The notes below the pieces were generated by a model that was given only the letters and a program-made list of their open reading frames with translations, ran no database searches and was not told where the DNA came from. A stretch of DNA of 64,000 nucleotides from DAHVFY01 sp040388665 (GTDB lineage: Bacteria > Chlamydiota > Chlamydiia > Chlamydiales > Rhabdochlamydiaceae). The stretch's first letter is position 1; each line of letters begins with the position of its first letter. Positions 16,565-23,931 of the stretch are shown here, piece by piece. The stretch lies in contig JAZKBL010000020.1 of NCBI GenBank assembly GCA_040388665.1, positions 34,199 to 98,198 of the forward strand, in the 5' to 3' direction. The translations under genes were made by a program, and so were the position numbers.

Positions 16565-18184
16565 ATGAGTCCTAAATACATTTTTATAACAGGCGGAGTC
16601 ATCTCATCTCTAGGAAAAGGATTAACATCTGCTGCAATCGCCATGCTCCTTGAAAGCCGAGGCCTTCACGTTTCCCTACTTAAATTAGACCCTTATCTAA
16701 ATGTCGATCCAGGAACGATGAATCCATTCCAACATGGAGAAGTCTACGTAACAGATGATGGAGCAGAAACAGACCTTGATCTTGGCCATTACTACCGTTA
16801 TTCCAATGCTATTCTCACACGCTCTTCAAATGCAACCTCAGGACAAATCTATGATACTGTAATCAAAAGGGAAAGACGTGGTGATTATTTAGGAAAAACT
16901 GTTCAGGTAATCCCTCACGTAACAGATGAAATTAAGCAACGGATCCTAGCTTCAGGCACACAGCAACCTCACACAGATGTTGCGATCATCGAGATCGGCG
17001 GCACTGTTGGCGACATCGAATCCCTCCCTTTTATGGAAGCTATCAGACAATTCCGTCATGAACGTCCAAGAGATTGCATCAATATTCATCTTACGTATGT
17101 TCCTTATGTAAAAGCTGCAGGCGAAGTAAAAACAAAGCCAACACAACACTCCGTTCAAGTGCTGCGCGAAATTGGAATCATTCCTGACGTTATCTTATGC
17201 CGCTGCGAACATTCACTTTCTGAAGAAATCAAAGATAAAATCAGCCTGTTCTGCAGCGTTCCCAAAGAAGCTGTCATGGATGAGGTGGATGTAGAATTTA
17301 GCATTTACGAGGTCCCCATCAGCCTTAATGAACAAGGTCTCGACGTTAAGATTTGCCATATGCTCTCTCTACCTCCTGCAAAAGCTGATTTATCTAAATG
17401 GGAAGAGATGCTCCACAAAATGCGTCATCCTAAAGGAAAAGTCGTGATTGGGATCGTCGGAAAATATCTACAGCACAAAGATGCCTATAAATCTGTTTTC
17501 GAAGCTCTACAGCACGGCGCTATCGCCAACCAGGTAGAAATTGAAATCCGCTCTTTTGAGTCAGATAAAATCCTCCAAGGCGATGATGTTTCAGCAAGCA
17601 TCCAAGGTTGCGATGGATACCTCGTCCCAGGAGGATTTGGCGAAAGAGGATGGATCGGCAAAATCATGACAGCAAAATACTGCAGGGAAAACAAAATACC
17701 TTATTTTGGACTCTGTTTAGGCATGCAAGTCTTATGCGTTGAATTTGCAAGACATGTTCTTGGCTTAAAAGACGCCAATTCAACAGAAATCGACCCAAAT
17801 ACTCCCCATCCTGTTATCTCTTTGCTCAGTGAACAAAAAGGGATTGAGGTCATGGGTGGAACGATGCGGCTTGGAGCTTTCAACTGTCTAATTAAAAACG
17901 GCACAAAAGCAGAAAAAGCTTATAAAAAACAGGTGATTTCAGAAAGACATCGCCACCGTTTTGAATTCAACAACCTCTTCAAAGAACAATGTGAAGCAGC
18001 AGGTCTTGTACTTTCGGGAACGTTAGAAAATGGACATCTTCCAGAAATTGCAGAAATCAAAGACCATCCTTGGATGGTTGGTGTACAATATCATCCTGAG
18101 TTTAAATCCAAACCGACAGATCCCCATCCTCTTTTCCGCGACTTTATTGCCGCCGTGATTGAAAGAAAAAAGACGCTCGAATGA
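16565..18184 (+). CDS. pyrG: CTP synthase PyrG
   Basis: Makes CTP from UTP, ATP and glutamine. Residues 1-270 form the synthase domain with the GGVISSLGKGLTSAA loop, DPYLNVDPGTMNP and IEIGGTVGDIES; residues about 290-539 form the class I glutamine amidotransferase with the LCLGMQ nucleophile-elbow Cys and the YHPEFKSKP His/Glu pair. Length (539) is standard. ATG 16565 has AAGGA before it. The stop overlaps the ruvX start as ATGA, an arrangement I recall from Chlamydia (CT183-CT184). Confidence 0.97.
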   Translation: MSPKYIFITGGVISSLGKGLTSAAIAMLLESRGLHVSLLKLDPYLNVDPGTMNPFQHGEVYVTDDGAETDLDLGHYYRYSNAILTRSSNATSGQIYDTVIKRERRGDYLGKTVQVIPHVTDEIKQRILASGTQQPHTDVAIIEIGGTVGDIESLPFMEAIRQFRHERPRDCINIHLTYVPYVKAAGEVKTKPTQHSVQVLREIGIIPDVILCRCEHSLSEEIKDKISLFCSVPKEAVMDEVDVEFSIYEVPISLNEQGLDVKICHMLSLPPAKADLSKWEEMLHKMRHPKGKVVIGIVGKYLQHKDAYKSVFEALQHGAIANQVEIEIRSFESDKILQGDDVSASIQGCDGYLVPGGFGERGWIGKIMTAKYCRENKIPYFGLCLGMQVLCVEFARHVLGLKDANSTEIDPNTPHPVISLLSEQKGIEVMGGTMRLGAFNCLIKNGTKAEKAYKKQVISERHRHRFEFNNLFKEQCEAAGLVLSGTLENGHLPEIAEIKDHPWMVGVQYHPEFKSKPTDPHPLFRDFIAAVIERKKTLE

Positions 18185-18615
18185 ATGCAAAAGGAAGAAT
18201 TGCTGGAATTGATTTCGGACAAAAACGGATAGGCATTGCAGTTTCTGATGAGCGGCAAATTTTTGCGCAGCCGCTCTTTTGCATCCTCGCAGAAAAAACG
18301 GTCGACGCCACAATCAAGCTCATCCATGTAAAACTTGATATTTATCAACCTTTAGAAAAAATTGTCATTGGACTCCCCCTACATCTGAATGGAAAAGAAA
18401 GTCCTCTATCTATTGAAGTAAGAGCTTTCGCGCAAAAATTAGAAGAGATTTTTCAAATTCCCATCATTCTCTGGGATGAAAGGCTGACCTCCTGTCAAGT
18501 GGAGCGCACACTCAAAGAAGCTGAATTCTCACGCAAAAAACGTTCCACTCTTATCGACGCAATGGCAGCTGCTGCCATCTTACAAAATTTTCTCGACTCT
18601 TCTCTTAGATCTTAA
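18181..18615 (+). CDS. ruvX: Putative Holliday junction resolvase / rRNA maturation nuclease RuvX (YqgF)
   Basis: A 144-residue RNase H-fold protein. The first Asp motif is GIDFGQKRIGIAVSD (residues 8-22), followed by the VIGLPLHLNGKES loop, WDERLTSCQVE and DAMAAAAIL with the last catalytic Asp near residue 132. The family is associated with pre-16S rRNA 5' processing and junction resolution. Translationally coupled to pyrG by a four-base overlap. The next gene, zwf, is on the same strand but 434 bases away, with repeats between. Confidence 0.9.
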   Translation: MNAKGRIAGIDFGQKRIGIAVSDERQIFAQPLFCILAEKTVDATIKLIHVKLDIYQPLEKIVIGLPLHLNGKESPLSIEVRAFAQKLEEIFQIPIILWDERLTSCQVERTLKEAEFSRKKRSTLIDAMAAAAILQNFLDSSLRS

Positions 18616-18636
18616 AGATCATGTTGACTACAGCAA

Positions 18637-18748
18637 TTTCAACGCAAAGACGCCAAGGAAGAAAAAACCATCCTGAATATCCTAATATCCGGTTATTTTT
18701 TTCTTCCTTTGCGCCTTTGCGTCTTGTTTTCTTTCCTTTGCGTTGAAA
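18637..18748. repeat. Imperfect palindromic repeat with CAACGCAAAGACGCC arms
   Basis: TTTCAACGCAAAG (18637-18649) is a perfect inverted match to CTTTGCGTTGAAA (18736-18748). A second, inner pairing joins AACGCAAAGACGCCAAGGAAGAAA to the CTTCCTTTGCGCCTTTGCGTCTT stretch near 18703-18725 with two mismatches. A third degenerate copy (GGCGCCTTTACGTTGAAAC) follows near 18771. The same GCCAAGACGCAAGGAG vocabulary returns in the palindrome at 50087. It lies between ruvX and zwf, with no gene inside. Confidence 0.7.
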
Positions 18749-18873
18749 AAGTTATGGGTAAAAGTATGTTGGCGCCTTTACGTTGAAACAGGGTCCACCT
18801 CAAAAGTCAGACTGAATTTATGGCTTTATTTTTTGGAATTAGTATAACATAAGGTGAAGAAATCTACGGTGGG

Positions 18874-19049
18874 ATATACTCCTGACAATTGAAAGTTAGG
18901 GTTTTCTCAAGGAAGCGCCCTAAATTTAAATCAGGCGCAGCCGGTGCCGAAGCAGCTCAACTCGAATAAGTTGAGCGATGCAGGCGGGTTGAAATTTAGT
19001 GGCTACTGACGCTGAGAAAAACCATAACTTTCAAGTGGAAGGAGTATAT
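18874..19049. repeat. 176-base imperfect palindrome covering the zwf ribosome-binding site (MITE-like or 5' leader structure)
   Basis: The outer arms (18874-18909 and 19013-19049) are long imperfect inverted repeats: ATATACTCC pairs with GGAGTATAT, TTGAAAGTTA with TAACTTTCAA, and GGTTTT with AAAACC. Inside, CTAAATTT (18920-18927) pairs with AAATTTAG (18992-18999), and at the centre GCTCAACT (18955-18962) pairs with AGTTGAGC (18969-18976). The right arm contains the GGAAGGAG that serves zwf, so the fold would hide that site. Either a MITE-type element inserted here or this is a structured leader controlling zwf. Confidence 0.65.
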
Positions 19050-20573
19050 ATGACCGAACTGAATGCACATCCTTTGGAAGAACCTGGTTTATCAAGCCGT
19101 TTTGTTGAGCCCTGCATCCTTGTCATTTTTGGAGCTACAGGAGATCTTACAGCGCGTAAACTCATCCCAGCTCTCTATAATCTTGCACGTGAAGGGCAGC
19201 TGCCCTCTCAATTTGCATGCGTTGGCTTCGCAAGAAGACCAAAAAGCCATGAAGAATTCCGCAATGAAATGAAAGATGCAATCAACTCTTTTTCGCGAGT
19301 AAAGCCAATTGAAGAATCTCTGTGGAATAATTTCAAAGAACACATTTTTTATCACCAATCTGAGTTTCATGAAGATGAAGGGTATCATCGTCTTAATACT
19401 TTTTTAAATGAACTCGATGGACGTCTTGGCACAAAAGGCAATAGAATCTTTTATCTTTCCACACAGCCAAGCTTCTTTACTACAATTTGTGAAAAACTCC
19501 ATCTGGCAAAACTCATTTACGACCATACAAAAGTTCAAGACAAGTGGTCGCGTGTGATCATTGAAAAACCTTTCGGCCACGATCTTCATTCAGCAATTGA
19601 TTTGCAAAAAGAACTTCTTCAGTACCTAAGCGAAAAGCAAATTTACCGGATCGATCATTACCTTGGAAAAGAAACTGTACAAAATATCTTAGTCTTCCGT
19701 TTTGCCAATTCGCTTTTCGAATCACAATGGAATAACCGTTATATCGATCATGTTCAAATCACTGTTGCAGAAGACATCGGCATCGGCACTAGAGGTGCTT
19801 TTTGGGAAGAAGCCGGTATGCTACGCGACATCGTACAAAATCACATGATGCAGCTTCTCTCTCTTGTTGCGATGGAGCCTCCTGTTAACCTTTCGGCCGA
19901 TGCGATCCGCGATGAAAAAGTTAAAGTACTTCAAGCCATACGCCCTTTTAATGAAAAAGATCTGGATACATCCATTGTGCGCGGTCAATATGGCCCGGGA
20001 TTTATTAATGGCGAGCCGGCAATCGGTTACAGACAAGAGAAAAACGTCAACCCAAACTCCGTTGTTGAAACCTATATGGCAATGAAACTCTACATCGATA
20101 ACTGGCGCTGGGACGGCGTCCCCTTCTTTTTGCGCGGCGGTAAAAGGCTACCTAAAAAGGGCACAGAAANNNNNNNNNNTCTCTTTCAAAATCCAGAAAA
20201 ACGCAATGAGCCTAACGTCTTAGCGATCAGAATTCAGCCTGATGAAGGATCTTCTCTCAAAATCAATACAAAAGTCCCAGGCCCTAGTAGCCCCATCCAG
20301 CCCGTAAAAATGGATTTTCGTTATGGCTCATTTTTTGGAATGTCGCCACCTGAGGCTTATGAAAGGCTGATTCTTGATTGCATCATCGGCGACAACACCC
20401 TTTTTGCGCGCGAAGATGAAGTCTTTAACTCCTGGCACCTTTTAACTCCTGTTCTTGAACACTGGGCAGCAAACCCTCCTAAAGACTTCCCCAACTACCC
20501 ATCAGGAAGCTGGGGACCAAAAGCTGCAGATGATCTCATTGTAGATCATAAACGCAAATGGAGGCTGATTTAG
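19050..20573 (+). CDS. zwf: Glucose-6-phosphate 1-dehydrogenase Zwf (contains a scaffold gap)
   Basis: Oxidises glucose-6-phosphate to 6-phosphogluconolactone. Seen are the dinucleotide site VIFGATGDLTARKL (about residues 25-38), IEKPFGHDL, and the active-site YRIDHYLGKETVQN with its His/Lys. I start at ATG 19050 (MTELNAHPL), which has AAGGAG before it; a longer in-frame reading has no such site. Ten N at 20170-20179 interrupt the chain after KKGTE, where homologues have about eleven residues before LFQN, so roughly 24 bases are missing although the frame is kept. First of the zwf-opcA-pgl group. Confidence 0.94.
   Translation: MTELNAHPLEEPGLSSRFVEPCILVIFGATGDLTARKLIPALYNLAREGQLPSQFACVGFARRPKSHEEFRNEMKDAINSFSRVKPIEESLWNNFKEHIFYHQSEFHEDEGYHRLNTFLNELDGRLGTKGNRIFYLSTQPSFFTTICEKLHLAKLIYDHTKVQDKWSRVIIEKPFGHDLHSAIDLQKELLQYLSEKQIYRIDHYLGKETVQNILVFRFANSLFESQWNNRYIDHVQITVAEDIGIGTRGAFWEEAGMLRDIVQNHMMQLLSLVAMEPPVNLSADAIRDEKVKVLQAIRPFNEKDLDTSIVRGQYGPGFINGEPAIGYRQEKNVNPNSVVETYMAMKLYIDNWRWDGVPFFLRGGKRLPKKGTEXXXXLFQNPEKRNEPNVLAIRIQPDEGSSLKINTKVPGPSSPIQPVKMDFRYGSFFGMSPPEAYERLILDCIIGDNTLFAREDEVFNSWHLLTPVLEHWAANPPKDFPNYPSGSWGPKAADDLIVDHKRKWRLI
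20170..20179. other. Assembly gap (10 N) inside zwf
   Basis: Ten N of fixed size. A second gap of exactly ten N lies at 23179-23188, so ten looks like a placeholder and not a measured length. Confidence 0.95.
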
Positions 20574-20625
20574 ATCTTTTTTGAAATTCGCTTTGTTTGA
20601 AAAAATTGAAATTTTTTGGATGGAT

Positions 20626-20683
20626 CTGAAATCGATTTTTGAAGACAATGTATGAATACATGGCTAAAAAAAATCGATTTCAG
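20626..20683. repeat. Perfect 15-base inverted repeat between zwf and opcA
   Basis: CTGAAATCGATTTTT (20626-20640) and AAAAATCGATTTCAG (20669-20683) are exact complements, with a smaller TGTAT/ATACA hairpin in the loop. It lies about 50 bases after the zwf stop and 53 before opcA. No T run follows, so it could stabilise a 3' end, attenuate opcA-pgl or be a palindromic repeat. Confidence 0.7.
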
Positions 20684-20736
20684 AGGCGCCAAAAAAGGCA
20701 ATTTTAGCAAATAAATGGAATTTAAAAAGAGGTCTA

Positions 20737-21825
20737 ATGAGCATTCCAACTTTTGTTTCTCCTGCAAATATCGAAACGGAGTTAACGCGTATTTGGAATT
20801 CCCTTCAAGGGACTAACAAAATGCGCGCCTGTCTTTTTAACCTCATTCTTTACACAAATAAAAACAGCAGATCAGGCTACATCCGCACTATTGCACAAAA
20901 AGTCATTGAAAAATTCCCCTCGCGCGTCATTCTTATTTCTGCGGATGACGCTCCTAATGCTGATTATCTCAAAACAGGTGTCTCTGTATTATCTGGTGCT
21001 AAGGGAGAATACGACATTGTCTGCGACCTTATCGAGATTGAAGTTGCCGGCTCTAATAAAGCGCGCACCCCCTTTCTCATCCTTCCCCATATTTTACCTG
21101 ATCTGCCTGTCTATCTTGTATGGGCAGAAGACCCGATCAAAAACGATCCCATAACGTTTCAGCTGGAAAAATTTGCAGATAGAATCATTTTTGACTCTGA
21201 ATCTACGGACAATCTTCCCAAATTTGCTACAAGCCTACTTCATCATAAAGAAACTTCTCGCATCGATATCGCCGACCTTAACTGGGCACGTCTAGAAAGC
21301 TGGCGTGATTTACTCTCAAGAACATTTTACACAGAAGATAGGCTGCAGAAATTCGAAGAATCAACAAATATCGAGATCACATACAATGCCGAAGAGTCTG
21401 CCTTTTTTTGCCACACACGCATTCAGTCCATTTACCTTCAAGCATGGCTAAGTTGTCAATTTGATTGGAAGCTTAAAAATTTAAGCCAAGATGGTCAAAA
21501 CATGCTCTTTACTTATGATAAAGGAAGCGGCGATATCCTTTTTAAACTAGTACCCGTTCAGCATCCGCATCTAGAACCGGGAACGATCATGTCATTTACT
21601 CTGATGACAAAAACAAATGAAACATTCAGCTTCGCTCGCAACCTTAAATTCCCTCACCAAATTGCAATGGAAATCTCAACTCCAGTGAAATGCGATATTC
21701 CCATCCAGTTTATCTTTGCTAAAGCAGAGTCAGGAGGAGCACTCGTTAAAGAAATCTGCCACAAAGGCACAAGCTCTCACTATTTAAAAGTGCTTAACCT
21801 TGTTAAAGGACTTGAAACATGCTAG
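20737..21825 (+). CDS. opcA: OpcA-like glucose-6-phosphate dehydrogenase assembly protein
   Basis: A 362-residue protein of the OpcA family, which in cyanobacteria and actinobacteria promotes assembly or redox activation of Zwf. Supporting signs are the position between zwf and pgl, the N-terminal segment MRACLFNLILYTNK, followed by SRVILISADD and LPDLPVYLVWAEDP (a strand with the conserved W found in the family), and an alpha/beta C-terminal half. It overlaps the pgl start by seven bases, so the two are coupled. I assign it by family resemblance and context; individual catalytic residues are not expected. Confidence 0.75.
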   Translation: MSIPTFVSPANIETELTRIWNSLQGTNKMRACLFNLILYTNKNSRSGYIRTIAQKVIEKFPSRVILISADDAPNADYLKTGVSVLSGAKGEYDIVCDLIEIEVAGSNKARTPFLILPHILPDLPVYLVWAEDPIKNDPITFQLEKFADRIIFDSESTDNLPKFATSLLHHKETSRIDIADLNWARLESWRDLLSRTFYTEDRLQKFEESTNIEITYNAEESAFFCHTRIQSIYLQAWLSCQFDWKLKNLSQDGQNMLFTYDKGSGDILFKLVPVQHPHLEPGTIMSFTLMTKTNETFSFARNLKFPHQIAMEISTPVKCDIPIQFIFAKAESGGALVKEICHKGTSSHYLKVLNLVKGLETC

Positions 21826-22538
21826 TTGATACTAGAAGAGAACTTACGATCCCTGGAGATTACGAAACCACACTTAAATTCTGCGCAGACCACTTCTTAA
21901 ATACAGCAGAGCATGCCATACAAGACCATGGCGCTTTCTTCGTTGCGCTCTCAGGAGGCTCTACCCCAAAGGCACTCTTTGAGCGCCTTACCGCTCCTCC
22001 ATATGACACAAAAATCAACTGGCAAAAGGTTCATCTTTTTTGGAGCGATGAAAGAAGCGTGCCACCAAATAATAAAGAAAGTAATTATCATATGGCCATG
22101 CAAGCAGGTCTTTCAAAAATGCCCATTCCACAACATCAAATCCACAGGATGTGTGCTGAATCAGACATTGAAAAAAACGCAGAACTTTATGAAAAAACGA
22201 TCCGTGATGTGTTAAAAAATCAATCCTTTGACATGATCATGCTCGGCATGGGAGAAGATGGCCACACAGCATCTCTTTTCCCAGGAACGAAAGGCCTTGA
22301 AGAAACAAAAAAGTTTGTCGTTGCCAACTTTATTCCCCAAAAAAACACCTGGCGCATGAGCCTTTCATTCCCCTGTATCAACGCTGCTAAGCTCACCGTC
22401 TTCTACATCCTCGGCGCATCTAAAAAAGAAATGCTCGCTAAAGTTCTCAAAGCGGGTGACGAACTACCCGCACAACATGTCGGTACAAAAGAACACCCCG
22501 CCCTCTTCATCGCAGATAAAGCCGCAGCACAAGGTTGA
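21819..22538 (+). CDS. pgl: 6-phosphogluconolactonase Pgl (DevB)
   Basis: Hydrolyses 6-phosphogluconolactone made by Zwf. The 239-residue chain has the sugar-phosphate isomerase-like features FVALSGGSTPKALFERL (about residues 41-57), WSDERSVPPNNKESNY, and MLGMGEDGHTASLFPGT (about 140-156) with the conserved His. Length is typical of DevB-type enzymes. Its start lies inside the end of opcA (seven-base overlap), so the three genes form one oxidative pentose-phosphate unit. Confidence 0.93.
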   Translation: MLVDTRRELTIPGDYETTLKFCADHFLNTAEHAIQDHGAFFVALSGGSTPKALFERLTAPPYDTKINWQKVHLFWSDERSVPPNNKESNYHMAMQAGLSKMPIPQHQIHRMCAESDIEKNAELYEKTIRDVLKNQSFDMIMLGMGEDGHTASLFPGTKGLEETKKFVVANFIPQKNTWRMSLSFPCINAAKLTVFYILGASKKEMLAKVLKAGDELPAQHVGTKEHPALFIADKAAAQG

Positions 22539-22582
22539 CTAAACCTCACATTGCGCCGGCGTCGCAATCCTTGATGGAGAAT

Positions 22583-23743
22583 TCATCCATTATTTAGATG
22601 ATCCGCATCTGAAAAAACATAATCGACTAACCTAACAAATGGAGCGATATCATTTCCTCCCAATATCTTCGCAATGGGAGAAGAACAAAATGACTCCCCT
22701 TGCGGTGCCGTCGAAAGAGCCTTCACAAAGACAGGCCGCACTATCCAGCCAATAGCCTGAAGATAATCATTTTCGTTCCAATTAACATTACGACGAAAAG
22801 TTTTGATGGTAATCTTGTCATCATCCAAGAAAAGCTTTGGATCTGCCAGCAATCTTAACTGAACATCTGCAATTGACAGTTTATATTTATTTTCAAAATT
22901 TTCTTTTTCAGATTGATCTTGAGAATACAGAACTTGTAAAAACTCAGAAGAGGTACATAGATCGCTCTCATTTTCACCTTCAAGAGGCAACCCGTAACGT
23001 TTGCTTGGATAAGAGGCTTGTTCCAAAATTTGGCGATCATGAAAGAAAATTTGATGTAAATAGCCATTTTGTGGAAATTTGTTTTGAAAGAAACGCAGTG
23101 TATCTTTGTCTACCTGATTGTTCCTTAACTGCAGATCAACAAAAGTTTTTGTAATTTTTTGATTAACTTCTCCATTTTNNNNNNNNNNCTCTTCAAAATC
23201 ACTAATAAGCGTAGGGCTCAAACAAAGAAGTTCTTCACGTAGATTGTGATCATGCATCATTTTTTTTACTACAAATTCTTGCCCACCAACCATTTTTTTA
23301 TGAGGTTTATATTCTTCCAAAAATTCATCGGCGCTTCTTCCATCAAAAATCTTCCCGTTTAAGCGAGGTATTGGCACAAATTCTGGGTTAATTTTTAATA
23401 TTTGCGCAATTTTCCCATAAATATCAGAAATAATAGAGTTCTTGTTACCATGATATACAGGACAAGAATCTAAAAATTGATTCTCGGAGCGCATAATTTC
23501 CTCAAGCTGCATTGCGTAGTCAATATAGCTAACTGATTTATTTGATAAAAATTCATCAGTGTTTGCGGAAAAAGTTTTCACAAGTTTTTCTGATATATTT
23601 ACTCCAGGATTAACAAGCTTGTCATTTTTATTAATAGATTTAATCTCTTGAAGTACAGATATTTTGTTTAAAAACGCCCAAGCACTTGGTTTTTCCTCGA
23701 AGTTATTATTGTTAATTATGTTATTACTTAAATAAACGCTCAT
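22583..23743 (-). CDS. Uncharacterised protein, possible secreted effector (contains a scaffold gap)
   Basis: I do not recognise this 386-residue protein. It begins MSVYLSNNIINNNNFEE, an Asn/Ser-rich start without a Sec signal, like several other accessory proteins in this window. No membrane segment or repeat is apparent; it is mostly helical, with several Trp-, Asp- and Phe-rich stretches near the C-terminus. A good AAGAGG site precedes ATG 23743. Ten N at 23179-23188 interrupt it, so a few residues are unknown or the length is wrong. It stands alone, AT-rich, between pgl and the Ca2+-ATPase. Confidence 0.7.
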   Translation of the reverse strand: MSVYLSNNIINNNNFEEKPSAWAFLNKISVLQEIKSINKNDKLVNPGVNISEKLVKTFSANTDEFLSNKSVSYIDYAMQLEEIMRSENQFLDSCPVYHGNKNSIISDIYGKIAQILKINPEFVPIPRLNGKIFDGRSADEFLEEYKPHKKMVGGQEFVVKKMMHDHNLREELLCLSPTLISDFEEXXXXNGEVNQKITKTFVDLQLRNNQVDKDTLRFFQNKFPQNGYLHQIFFHDRQILEQASYPSKRYGLPLEGENESDLCTSSEFLQVLYSQDQSEKENFENKYKLSIADVQLRLLADPKLFLDDDKITIKTFRRNVNWNENDYLQAIGWIVRPVFVKALSTAPQGESFCSSPIAKILGGNDIAPFVRLVDYVFSDADHLNNG

Positions 23744-23931
23744 TTTTTCCTCTTAATTTTACAAAAACTATATATGTTAATATGAATTATATTAAAATAT
23801 AAAATTAATATTCAATAACAATTTTACAATTTCAATGAACAACTATTATAACTAATTGATAATTAATGAGTTGTCGAATTGGTTATATAGTGAAAAGCTT
23901 CAATAAATTTAAAAAATCCGCAGTCCTTAAA

